From the NCBI RefSeq assembly GCF_015207665.1, contig NZ_JADEWL010000077.1, forward strand, positions 1 through 32,330: a stretch of 32,330 nt of DNA, read 5' to 3'. Both the position numbers and the translations under genes were made by a program. Shown here piece after piece: positions 24,907-32,330 of the stretch. The notes beneath the pieces are model-generated. The model had not been told where the DNA came from. It searched no databases and saw nothing but the letters and a program-made list of their open reading frames with translations. This DNA is from Plectonema cf. radiosum LEGE 06105 (GTDB lineage Bacteria; Cyanobacteriota; Cyanobacteriia; Cyanobacteriales; Nostocaceae). Position 1 is the first letter of the stretch. Every line of letters starts with the position of its first letter.

Positions 24907-25199
24907 TTTTGTTATATTTTAATTGAAGATTTACGCAATAATTTATACTGAAAAAATCAGCTTAAAATTTGACTATATTTCAAGATAATTTTAAAGGTAA
25001 ATCGAAAGTTTTATCATCATCTTAAAGAAGTAGCTCTGACTCTTACCAAAGTTGGATTATTAAATCAAAGTGAGCGCTGGCTCCAAGCAACCAGGATAAT
25101 AGTTTCAAGCTGAAAAATTCATCGAATTCACCTTGTGTTAAGAGATTGGGTAATATCATGTCCGGTTAAACACTTGTCATAAAGTTGGCTTGGCAATAA
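24907..25199. other. Spacer upstream of the efflux adaptor gene
   Basis: About 290 bp, AT-rich, presumably carrying the promoter of the efflux genes. No operator, regulator gene or hairpin that I can support is seen here. Confidence 0.5.
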
Positions 25200-25314
25200 T
25201 TACCCATCACCCATTACCCATTACCCATCACCAATTACCCATCACCCATTACCTATTACCCATCACCAATTACCCATCACCAATTACCAATTACCAATTA
25301 CCAATTACCAATTA
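25200..25314. repeat. STRR block of TTACCCA/TCACCCA/TTACCAA heptamers
   Basis: A 115 bp run of 7-base units (TACCCAT, CACCCAT, TACCAAT types) ends exactly at the stop codon of the next gene on the minus strand. It is the same class as the other tracts but with a different heptamer. Confidence 0.92.
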
Positions 25315-27102
25315 TTAATTAAGCTTACGTTCATAAATTACATTACCTTGAGCATCATAAACAATCAGGGGTACGTCAGCATTATCACTAATTGCTTCTA
25401 AGGCTTGCTGCAATGTCTGTAAGTGCTGGTTGACACCTGCAATAATTTCTGGGTCTCCTTGAGCGCTGGCTTCCATCAAGCTGTCTTGGAGGCTTTGCTC
25501 GTAATCGGGAGCTATCCGCACGGTAATTCCTTGGTTATTCATGATGTAAGTACAAACACGAACTTCACCGGAACAGGTTCGATCTAAATCGGAACGGGTT
25601 TTTTGTATACGACTGTAAACATTTAGCTTTTCTTGCGCTTGTTCGAGAGAAACAGATGCAGGTTCAATTAATTTTTGGGCTTCGGTATTATATGGACTGT
25701 TGCTGGAAACTTGTTTTGCAGAACTCAAAGCCGTTTGCCACTGCGCTACTGCTGCATTCCACTGGTTTTGCTCTTCGTAACTTTTGGCAAGATTAACAGC
25801 GTTGAGTGCTTGTTTATAAGCTTTGGCTGCCATTAATTCATTTGTATTGCGGTTTTTTACTGCTAATAATCGGGGTTTATACTCGAATATCAGTTTTTGT
25901 GCATCTGAATATGCCGAACTTCCCAAAGGAATCACAGCTAATGCATTAATTACAACTTGCCAAGTAGATTCAACTTGTTGCCATTCTGAAGTGGTTTTGG
26001 CGGTTGTTTCTCGTTTTTCGGCAACTATAGATACAGCTTTGGCGGCAGTAATTTTTTTCAACCACTTATCTTCTGCTAGTAACTGTTGGTTAACTGCTTG
26101 CAAATTATCGCGATAGCTTACTGCTTTTGCTTGTACAAATTCATACAGCGCGTCATTGCGACTAATTGCCTCTATTGGTGCGATCGCTTGCCGCCATAAT
26201 CTTTTTCTATCTTGTAATTCTGATAAACTTGAGACGGGTACTTGACTTTTCTGAGTGGCGATTTGTGCTGCTTGAGTTGCTGTAAATACCTGTTGTATTT
26301 GTTGTGATTTCTCGGACAAACTGAGCGCTAGCTGTTGCGATTGTTGAGAATAAGGAGAGAAGCCGGGAATTTTGCCTAGACTTGTTGTGGTAAAATCTAT
26401 TTTGCGCTGTAATCTAGCTAAATCTTGTTCGGAGTTGATTTTACCGATCAGTTCTCCATAAGAATTATTCAAATACTCTGCGGTTTTGAGTTGATTACAC
26501 TTGGTTATCAAACAAGGACGAGTTGCAATGTAGGCACCTGCTAAAGTTGCGGAAACTATTACCCCAATTACCGTAAGCAATATTAATTTGGGGTTAAAAC
26601 CGACCAAGTTTGATTCTAACCGGGGAACGCCGCTCGCCTTACTGCTCGCCGAGAATCGGCGGAGTACCGGCGACTTTGTTGATACAGGTATTTTGTCAAG
26701 ATAATTATTAGACTCATCTTCCTTAATTGGTGAATAGATCAAGGCTGAAGAATTCTCAACATCAGAAAGTTCTGGCTTTTTATTAGTATTAATGTATTGT
26801 TTTTCTATAGTTAAGGAACGTTTAGCATAAGGAAGCTTGACTCCGACTACTCGCAAAAAAATCTCTATTTTTTCTTGTGGGTACTCGCGGGAATTATTTT
26901 GCAACGCTTCTTGAAGAACTGTAAAAATATGTTGGGTATCGACTGCCACACCTTGGGGATGCTCAGTTAAAATCATCAACTGGTGATTTTTTACAGCACA
27001 CTTAACCCCAAAGAATTCTCCAGATCGAACGTCTGCACGTAAGTATTCCTCTAAATTGCTTGCTAATAATTGTAAATTGTCCTGCTGAGTCGCTACTGTC
27101 AT
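25315..27102 (-). CDS. Single-span membrane protein of unknown function
   Basis: The 595-residue protein is one I do not recognise. It has an N-terminal soluble alpha/beta domain (about 1-110) and a polar linker (about 110-165). One membrane span follows (LILLTVIGVIVSATLAGAYIA, about 171-191), then RPCLITKC with two close cysteines just after the membrane. A long helical region (about 205-500) contains motifs that look like TPR or coiled-coil segments. A small C-terminal domain (about 500-595) has a CSGEVRVC cysteine pair and the ending DVPLIVYDAQGNVIYERKL. The four cysteines after the span could form disulfides if that side is periplasmic. The gene stands alone between long spacers. Confidence 0.8.
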   Translation of the reverse strand: MTVATQQDNLQLLASNLEEYLRADVRSGEFFGVKCAVKNHQLMILTEHPQGVAVDTQHIFTVLQEALQNNSREYPQEKIEIFLRVVGVKLPYAKRSLTIEKQYINTNKKPELSDVENSSALIYSPIKEDESNNYLDKIPVSTKSPVLRRFSASSKASGVPRLESNLVGFNPKLILLTVIGVIVSATLAGAYIATRPCLITKCNQLKTAEYLNNSYGELIGKINSEQDLARLQRKIDFTTTSLGKIPGFSPYSQQSQQLALSLSEKSQQIQQVFTATQAAQIATQKSQVPVSSLSELQDRKRLWRQAIAPIEAISRNDALYEFVQAKAVSYRDNLQAVNQQLLAEDKWLKKITAAKAVSIVAEKRETTAKTTSEWQQVESTWQVVINALAVIPLGSSAYSDAQKLIFEYKPRLLAVKNRNTNELMAAKAYKQALNAVNLAKSYEEQNQWNAAVAQWQTALSSAKQVSSNSPYNTEAQKLIEPASVSLEQAQEKLNVYSRIQKTRSDLDRTCSGEVRVCTYIMNNQGITVRIAPDYEQSLQDSLMEASAQGDPEIIAGVNQHLQTLQQALEAISDNADVPLIVYDAQGNVIYERKLN

Positions 27103-27821
27103 AAAGCCCTGTTCCGTTTATCAGAAATTAAAGTTTGTTCAAGCAAGTAGGATTAACTTTTGACGAACTAGTCGCTATATCAAATCCGAACGTTCATTTT
27201 GTAACACAATAGACGAGTTTTTACAAAAAGCTTAACTATCAACTAAGCTCTTATTTCTAAATCATCTCAAGGATAACTCCATTTATTTTGATTGCAGAGT
27301 AAATACGTAATTATCTGCCTTTCTCCCTCAACCTAATTACTTTATAAAATATTTTTATCGATATGATAAATTTTCGCACAAAGGGCGGGAATAATAAGAA
27401 TTTGCAATATTTTGACGTTTTGAATTTTGGCAGAAATTGTTTTAAAAATTAATAAATAAGTCTCCAGGCAGATACATTTTTCTACCGATAATATTTAATA
27501 TTACTTTTGATGAAAAATTACTCAACGCCCTAATTGGTGGGATGTATAGCTATCTACCAATTAAATTGCGACTTCCGAAAAAAATGTAAGCATTTTTACT
27601 GATATTATGTATTACTTCCTATAAAGTAATAGTTGTGAAAATCAATTTTTAATTTACCCTAACTACACTATTGGATAAAATTAATAATAGAAAGATAACT
27701 GGTTTTTAACAGCTTGTTTTTTACGGCTTGAAATTAAAAACAGATTGTTAGGGTGTATGCTGTATGTTTTAGACAGCACCGTAGTAAACCTCCACAAGTT
27801 GTAATAGAAAGGTGTGCGTCA
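27103..27821. other. Long AT-rich divergent spacer
   Basis: About 720 bp between the unknown single-span protein gene (-) and the sucC-like gene (+). No gene, repeat family member or clear hairpin is seen. An in-frame ATG at 27753 would add 23 residues to the sucC-like protein, but they do not belong to the family, so this is treated as leader. Confidence 0.55.
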
Positions 27822-29069
27822 ATGGAATTATTGGAATATCAAGTAAAAGAATGGTTTGGAAAAATAGGTATTCCCGTATTACCTTCCCAAACAATTGACC
27901 ATCCTACCGATCTTAAACGTTTACAAATTAATTATCCAATAGTTTTGAAATCTCAAATTTATGCTGGAGGACGCGCAAAAGCTGGTGGAATCAGGTTTGT
28001 AGAAACTACAATCGATGCGATCGCAGCCGCGCAAAACATTTTTAATTTATCGATTTATGGCGAATTACCCGAAGTTTTATTAGCGGAAACGAAATATAAC
28101 ATTGAACAAGAGTTTTATTTAGCGATTGTTTTAGATACTGCTGTATGTCGTCCGATACTATTGGGCTGTAATGAAGCGGATATAGATTGGGATGAAGCGG
28201 GAGAGAAAATGCAGCACGTTGTAGTCGAAGAGCGATTTTCTCCGTTTTATGCTCGTAGATTAGCTTTAAAAATGGGCTTACAAGGAACGCTGATGCAGTC
28301 GGTAAGCAACGTCATCGAAAAAATGTACCAATTGTTTATAGAAAAAGACCTGGATTTGGTAGAAATTAACCCTCTAGGTGTAGATTCTTCCGGACAAGTA
28401 GTGGCTTTGAATGGCAACGTCAGCATAAATGAAAGAGCTATCCGTCGTCATCCAGATATTGCTGTGATGGCTCGAAAATTGGCTAGTCGTGACATCTCAA
28501 AACAGACTAATGGCAAAATTGGTAATTGGGATGGAACCCAAATGCGCGGTAAGATTGGTATTTTAGGAAACGGTGCTGGTTCGGTGATGGCAACTTTAGA
28601 TTTAGTTGTCAGCAATGGTGGTAAACCTGGAGTATGTCTAAATTTGCGACACGCATTTCTGACTGACACTATACCAACAACTTTTAACAGCCGTTTGCAA
28701 CAAGCATTGCAAATCTTAGCTGCTGATAAAAGTATTCAAGTAATACTGATTAACTTTTTAGGTAGTATTCCTCAAGCAACAGAAGTCGCGGAGTTAATTG
28801 CCAATTTTATTCACAAGCAACCCAATCAATTTAGTCCCCAAGGGTTTATTACCAATGGTACGAATAGTACGAATGGTAATAAAGGTTTTCGGGAAGGTTG
28901 TTCTCTTCCTAATTTGATTATTCGTTTAGCTGGCTCCGATTTGGATATAGCTAAAAAATATTTATCAAATTTAACCATCGAAGGAGAAAGTCCGATATTG
29001 CTAGTAGAAAGTTTAGATAATGCGGTAGCTCAAGCAGTTAAATTATCAAAAATTAGCGCTAAAAAGTAA
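27822..29069 (+). CDS. Succinyl-CoA synthetase beta subunit-like protein, active site altered
   Basis: The 415-residue protein aligns end to end with SucC: an ATP-grasp N-terminal half (MELLEYQVKEWF, then KSQIYAGGRAKAGG at about 43-56) and a C-terminal ligase domain. E181 and N183 in VEINPL are kept. The Mg-ligand aspartate of E. coli (D213, in LDGK) is N197 here (LNGN). The glycine-rich loop after FLDV is replaced by LNLRHAFLTD (about 273-282), and the later FGGI segment reads LGSI. A Ser/Thr/Asn-rich insert (about 348-358) interrupts the C-terminal domain. The ATG at 27822 has AAAGG upstream and starts where the family starts. I therefore leave the symbol blank: it is SucC-like, but succinate ligase activity is doubtful. 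Confidence 0.85.
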   Translation: MELLEYQVKEWFGKIGIPVLPSQTIDHPTDLKRLQINYPIVLKSQIYAGGRAKAGGIRFVETTIDAIAAAQNIFNLSIYGELPEVLLAETKYNIEQEFYLAIVLDTAVCRPILLGCNEADIDWDEAGEKMQHVVVEERFSPFYARRLALKMGLQGTLMQSVSNVIEKMYQLFIEKDLDLVEINPLGVDSSGQVVALNGNVSINERAIRRHPDIAVMARKLASRDISKQTNGKIGNWDGTQMRGKIGILGNGAGSVMATLDLVVSNGGKPGVCLNLRHAFLTDTIPTTFNSRLQQALQILAADKSIQVILINFLGSIPQATEVAELIANFIHKQPNQFSPQGFITNGTNSTNGNKGFREGCSLPNLIIRLAGSDLDIAKKYLSNLTIEGESPILLVESLDNAVAQAVKLSKISAKK

Positions 29070-29313
29070 CTTTTAAATCTATAGGAATCCGGTTTAATTT
29101 GTGTTGTTCGGCTATGGTGGCGCAGCCATATAACTCCTAGCGGTTAGGGACTAGGGGGTAGGCATTAGGGAAAAGAAAATATACTGAGTCTTTTATACAA
29201 AATTCAAATAGGAGTACCATATGTTCTGATACCAATTCTTAATCGTCCTTAGCGGGGTTATACAAACTAAGCCTACCTTAAGGGTGGGCTACATTTAGTG
29301 GCTATTTATCAAT
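29070..29313. other. Spacer after the sucC-like gene with repeat remnants
   Basis: It holds a degenerate TTAGGGACTAGGG-type heptamer run (about 29143-29170) and a small hairpin AGCCTACC...GGGTGGGCT (about 29270-29290). No gene is seen. The sucC-like and sucD-like genes are 633 bp apart, so they may be separately transcribed. Confidence 0.5.
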
Positions 29314-29402
29314 AGACATCTCCGAAAAAGAATGTAGAGACGCAAGGGTTCGCGTCTCTACAAGGTTTCTGGATGATGCATATTTGATTTCCGGAGATGT
29401 CT
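29314..29402 (-). mobile_element. MITE-like 89 bp element, copy 2
   Basis: The ends AGACATCTCCG and CGGAGATGTCT are perfect 11 bp inverted repeats. An internal hairpin, TGTAGAGACGC-8 nt-GCGTCTCTACA, is perfect. The reverse complement matches the element at 4250-4339 over its full length with scattered differences. AAT flanks both ends. It lies between the sucC-like and sucD-like genes. Confidence 0.7.
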
Positions 29403-29702
29403 AATAAATATTTTTAGGTGGTAAAAAATCAGCGATTAAAAAACTAGATACAGACAGTTTCCACAGCACCTACTACAACGATTGTGTTCCTCTGCTTTCC
29501 GAGTTGCTATCCAGATGAAATTAAACATTAACCTTTCAATAACCTTATCTTAATCTAGAATCTTTTTTTTTACAAGGTTCTAAATTATTTTTGGTTTATC
29601 TGATTCGCGATAGGCTAAACGTGAAGCCTTTTACATATCGTGGTAATACTGTTTCTTAGTGACTTTAACGGCTAAGTTCTCCTTCAACTATTATGTTTTT
29701 TT

Positions 29703-30584
29703 ATGAATTTAACGCCAGAGAGTAAAGTAATCATCCAGGGATTTAGCGAGTTTATTTCAGCGAGCCATATTGCTCAAATGAAAGCTTACGGAACAAATTT
29801 AGTGGCCGGGGTGAATCCGGGATGCGGTGGAAGTAAACTGTGTGATTTACCCGTATTTGATTTAGTTGAGCAAGTGGTAGATAAATTTGGGGATATCGAT
29901 ACCACAATTATCTGCGTACATCCTTATCAAGTTTTAGATGCAGCATTAGAAGCCATGGCTTGTGGTATCAATCAAATTATTATCATTTCTCCTGGAGTAC
30001 CTCCGTTAGACATGGTGAATTTATTTCGTCGTGCTGAAACAGAGGAAACCATAATTGTCGGACCAAATAGCCCTGGAATTATTGTACCGGGAAAGATTTT
30101 ATTGGGGACTCACCCCAGCGAATTTTACATTCCCGGAGAAGTGGGAATAGTTAGTCGTAGCACCACTTTAACCTATGAAATTGCCTGGGAATTGACACAG
30201 GTAGGATTGGGACAGTCAATTAGTGTGAGTATCGGCAGTGATGGGGTTGTGGGTTCTTCGTTTATCCAGTGGTTGCAAATTTTGGATGAAGATGAAAATA
30301 CTCAAGTAATTGTTTTAGTAGGTCAACCTGGTGGAGGACGTGAAGAAGCCGCAGCAGCTTACATATCTGAAATGATAGATAAACCAGTTATAGCTTATAT
30401 TGCCGGATTACACGCACCACCTGCAAAACATTGGCGACAAACGGGGACATTAGCAGCAGTCATCGGACGCGATCCGGAATTTGGTTCTGCAAAAAGTAAA
30501 TTAACAGCCTTTAAACAAGCGAAAATACCTGTAGCAGAACGTCCTTCTCAGATTGCGGAATTGGTAAATAAGGCATTGAAATAA
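29703..30584 (+). CDS. Succinyl-CoA synthetase alpha subunit-like protein lacking the catalytic histidine
   Basis: The 293-residue protein aligns end to end with SucD: a CoA-binding Rossmann half (VIIQGFSE..., GVNPGCGG) and a ligase half (GIVSRSTTLTYE). The phosphohistidine of the family (H246 in the GHAGA motif of E. coli) is Q246 here (RQTGT). Its partner glutamate in GEIGG is Q208 (GQPGG). The CoA-binding TGSQGT is replaced by SEFISA (15-20), GPNCPG reads GPNSPG (S123), and the SRSGT glycine is T154. The frame is intact and the surrounding sequence is well kept. It is most likely a paralogue that no longer does the standard phosphoryl-transfer chemistry. No strong Shine-Dalgarno. A hairpin terminator follows. 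Confidence 0.87.
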   Translation: MNLTPESKVIIQGFSEFISASHIAQMKAYGTNLVAGVNPGCGGSKLCDLPVFDLVEQVVDKFGDIDTTIICVHPYQVLDAALEAMACGINQIIIISPGVPPLDMVNLFRRAETEETIIVGPNSPGIIVPGKILLGTHPSEFYIPGEVGIVSRSTTLTYEIAWELTQVGLGQSISVSIGSDGVVGSSFIQWLQILDEDENTQVIVLVGQPGGGREEAAAAYISEMIDKPVIAYIAGLHAPPAKHWRQTGTLAAVIGRDPEFGSAKSKLTAFKQAKIPVAERPSQIAELVNKALK

Positions 30585-30591
30585 TTTAACT

Positions 30592-30637
30592 AAAAACCTG
30601 ACTTCTAATTTTGTGCGGGGAAAGAAGTCGGGTTTTT
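30592..30637 (+). terminator. AGAAGTCGGGTTTTT hairpin, terminator of the sucD-like gene
   Basis: AAAAACCTGACTTCT pairs with AGAAGTCGGGTTTTT (one weak pair) and ends in a T run. It begins 8 bp after the stop codon. A further inverted arm AAAAAACCCGACTTCT follows at 30672-30687. Same repeat family as 4117-4230 and 7138-7201. Confidence 0.7.
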
Positions 30638-30803
30638 ATTTGAAATATCTGTTACCCAAGAAAATCATCGTAAAAAACCCGACTTCTCGGCGTTTATTTT
30701 AACCTTTGACCAAAAATAAAGGTTGATACCACTCTACAAATAAGTACCCTTGCCCGGTATGATATGTAATCAGCCCTATTTTTAAGAATCCTTTAAAACT
30801 ACT

Positions 30804-31889
30804 ATGACCCAAAACTACCGCATTACCCTACTTCCCGGTGATGGTATCGGACCTGAAATCATGGCAGTAGCGGTAGATGTACTCAAAGTCGTAGGAAAGA
30901 AATTTGACATCCGGTTTGAATTTCAAGAAGCCTTAATTGGTGGTGCTGCGATCGATCGCACAGGTGAACCTCTTCCAGAAACTACATTAAAAACTTGTCG
31001 CGATAGCGATGCTGTTTTACTCGCTGCGATCGGTGGTTATAAATGGGATGAATTACCATCTGATAAGCGTCCCGAAGCTGGTTTGTTGGGATTACGGGCT
31101 GGTTTAGAATTATTTGCTAATTTGCGCCCAGCGAAAATCATTCCTCAATTAATTGACGCTTCAACTCTTAAAAAAGAAGTTGTTGAAGGTGTTGATATTA
31201 TGGTGGTGCGGGAACTGACTGGTGGAATTTACTTTGGTAAACCCAAAGGCATTTTTGATACGGAAACCGGCGAAAAGCGGGGAATAAATACAATGGTGTA
31301 TACTGAGGCGGAAATTGAACGCATTGGTAGAGTTGCTTTTGAAACAGCCCGCAAACGAGGAGGTAAACTTTGTTCTGTAGATAAAGCCAATGTTTTGGAA
31401 GTATCTCAACTGTGGCGCACGACTATGACTCAACTGGCTGAAGAATACCCCGATGTAGAATTATCTCATCTTTATGTAGATAATGCTGCTATGCAGTTGG
31501 TTCGCGCTCCCAAACAGTTTGATACTATCGTCACCGGAAATTTATTCGGCGATATTCTTTCCGATGCAGCAGCCATGCTTACCGGCAGTATTGGTATGCT
31601 ACCATCTGCTAGTCTAGGCGCATCCTCCCCCGGAGTATTTGAACCAGTCCATGGTTCAGCTCCTGATATCGCAGGAGAAGATAAAGCCAATCCCTTAGCA
31701 CAAATTCTCAGCGCAGCCATGATGCTACGTTATGGTTTAAATCAAGCCGATGCAGCCAACCACATAGAACAAGCTGTGTTGCAAGTTTTACAAAATGGTT
31801 TTCGTACTGGGGATATAATGTCCGCAGGAATGAATCAAGTGGGTTGCCGAGCTATGGGTGAAGCAATGATTCAAACTTTAGAGAAATAA
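30804..31889 (+). CDS. leuB: 3-isopropylmalate dehydrogenase
   Basis: LeuB oxidises and decarboxylates 3-isopropylmalate to 2-oxoisocaproate with NAD+ in leucine biosynthesis. The 361-residue protein is full length and begins with the typical [14 protein letters not shown]. It keeps the substrate-binding LRPAK and [10 protein letters not shown] segments, the catalytic tyrosine in the latter, and the lysine of DKANVLE. It ends with the metal-binding and family signature [19 protein letters not shown]. The ATG at 30804 gives the expected N-terminus. No other leu gene is nearby, which is common in cyanobacteria. A stable hairpin (31928-31961) follows. Confidence 0.97.
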   Translation: MTQNYRITLLPGDGIGPEIMAVAVDVLKVVGKKFDIRFEFQEALIGGAAIDRTGEPLPETTLKTCRDSDAVLLAAIGGYKWDELPSDKRPEAGLLGLRAGLELFANLRPAKIIPQLIDASTLKKEVVEGVDIMVVRELTGGIYFGKPKGIFDTETGEKRGINTMVYTEAEIERIGRVAFETARKRGGKLCSVDKANVLEVSQLWRTTMTQLAEEYPDVELSHLYVDNAAMQLVRAPKQFDTIVTGNLFGDILSDAAAMLTGSIGMLPSASLGASSPGVFEPVHGSAPDIAGEDKANPLAQILSAAMMLRYGLNQADAANHIEQAVLQVLQNGFRTGDIMSAGMNQVGCRAMGEAMIQTLEK

Positions 31890-31927
31890 TTATAAATAAT
31901 AGTTTTAAATTACTTTTCTAATTCTCA

Positions 31928-31961
31928 CGAAAGATTTTAACTTCCATTGTTAAAACTTTCG
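31928..31961. terminator. CGAAAG hairpin after leuB, possible terminator
   Basis: CGAAAG plus TTTTAAC pairs with GTTAAAA plus CTTTCG: 13 base pairs with one bulged A around a 7 nt loop. It is 39 bp after the leuB stop. It lacks a strong T run, so termination is likely but not certain. Confidence 0.5.
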
Positions 31962-32004
31962 GATAAACTTAATTGAAAACCTAGCCAAATAACAAAAGTA
32001 ATTC

Positions 32005-32265
32005 GTGTACGCATTACGACAAGGGCAGCAAAATTTTACGAACCCCGTGACACAATCTCCGTTGATTGACTCTTCTCTCATCCGGTCTGCGGGTCAAATA
32101 TATTACACTTACTGCGAGGTGCATCCGGAAATGGCAGGACAAGCTTCAGGAGTCGCGATTAATCGCGGAAATCATCGAGGAAAGGTAATTTTTACTCTCC
32201 AACCAGTACTTTTACCACAAGAGTGTTTCGTTCCGTTAAGTCAAATCGAATCTCATATGTATTAA
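32005..32265 (+). CDS. Hypothetical protein, weak candidate
   Basis: An 86-codon frame with a GTG start and no visible Shine-Dalgarno. The product is soluble, with no signal peptide or membrane span. It has a segment IYYTYCEVHPEMAGQASGVA with one cysteine, and a C-terminal KVIFTLQPVLLP strand. I do not recognise it. It could be a real small gene, a remnant, or chance. It ends just before a heptamer repeat tract. Confidence 0.35.
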   Translation: MYALRQGQQNFTNPVTQSPLIDSSLIRSAGQIYYTYCEVHPEMAGQASGVAINRGNHRGKVIFTLQPVLLPQECFVPLSQIESHMY

Positions 32266-32276
32266 TCGTTGATGGT

Positions 32277-32327
32277 GGTTAGTTGATGGTTGATAGTGGA
32301 CAGTTGACAGTGGACAGTTGACAGTTA
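32277..32327. repeat. STRR-like run of TTGATGG/ACAGTTG/ACAGTGG heptamers
   Basis: Seven-base units such as TTGATGG, ACAGTTG and ACAGTGG run in tandem to the window end, so the tract may continue beyond it. Confidence 0.75.
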
Positions 32328-32330
32328 ATT

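Noticed and set aside
27753-27821. Upstream in-frame extension of the sucC-like protein
   Set aside because: The 23 added residues do not belong to the family N-terminus, and the ATG at 27822 has its own upstream AAAGG.

Overview
This window is a cyanobacterial chromosome segment, most probably from a filamentous, heterocyst-forming type (Nostocales; a Calothrix or Rivularia-like organism is my best guess). The reasons are: rpaB next to a Ccb2/Ccb4-like cytochrome b6 maturation factor; an Ftn2/ZipN (ARC6-type) division protein; a Calvin-cycle class II aldolase; paired LEVG-type PEP-CTERM proteins; many HIP1 octamers (GCGATCGC, for example 311-318 and 7300-7307); AT-rich spacers; and numerous heptanucleotide tandem repeats (STRR type) between genes. 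It reads as ordinary chromosome with repeat-rich spacers. I see no prophage, no intact transposase and no CRISPR array.

Layout. 1-4470: radA (-), rpaB (+), a Ccb-type factor (+), a long STRR block, a DUF456 membrane protein (+), then a hairpin-rich spacer holding a ~90 bp MITE-like element. 4471-6598: two tandem LEVG-family PEP-CTERM exported proteins (-). 7252-11107: a NarL-type response regulator and its histidine kinase (-), divergent from a small secreted Spy/CpxP-like protein, a secreted 23-residue-repeat protein and a membrane fatty-acid-hydroxylase-family enzyme (+). 11339-14979: fructose-bisphosphate aldolase, tRNA-Lys(UUU), an aldose-1-epimerase-like protein and the pyruvate dehydrogenase E1 alpha subunit, all (-). 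15636-17927: ftn2/zipN (+). 18279-19871: a second Spy-like protein (-), a lone antitoxin-like gene with a truncated PIN toxin (+), and a 52-residue single-span membrane protein (-). That small protein sits 25 bp downstream of an RND efflux pump (19897-23091) and its membrane-fusion adaptor (23269-24906). 25315-27102: an unrecognised single-span protein (-). 27822-30584: a succinyl-CoA synthetase-like beta/alpha pair (+). 30804-31889: leuB (+), followed by a weak small ORF.

Most interesting points. (1) The SucC/SucD-like pair is full length, but the alpha subunit has Gln at the catalytic phosphohistidine position (Q246) and at its partner glutamate (Q208). The beta subunit has lost a Mg-ligand aspartate (N197) and the glycine-rich phosphate loop. 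This looks like a repurposed or inactive paralogue rather than a working TCA enzyme. (2) A tiny membrane protein with a clear ribosome binding site lies directly behind the RND pump gene; its size and topology recall AcrZ. (3) A two-component system is divergent from a Spy-like protein and a minisatellite-encoded secreted repeat protein. (4) Two copies of the same 89-90 bp terminal-inverted-repeat element lie 25 kb apart in opposite orientation, both bordered by the same trinucleotide.
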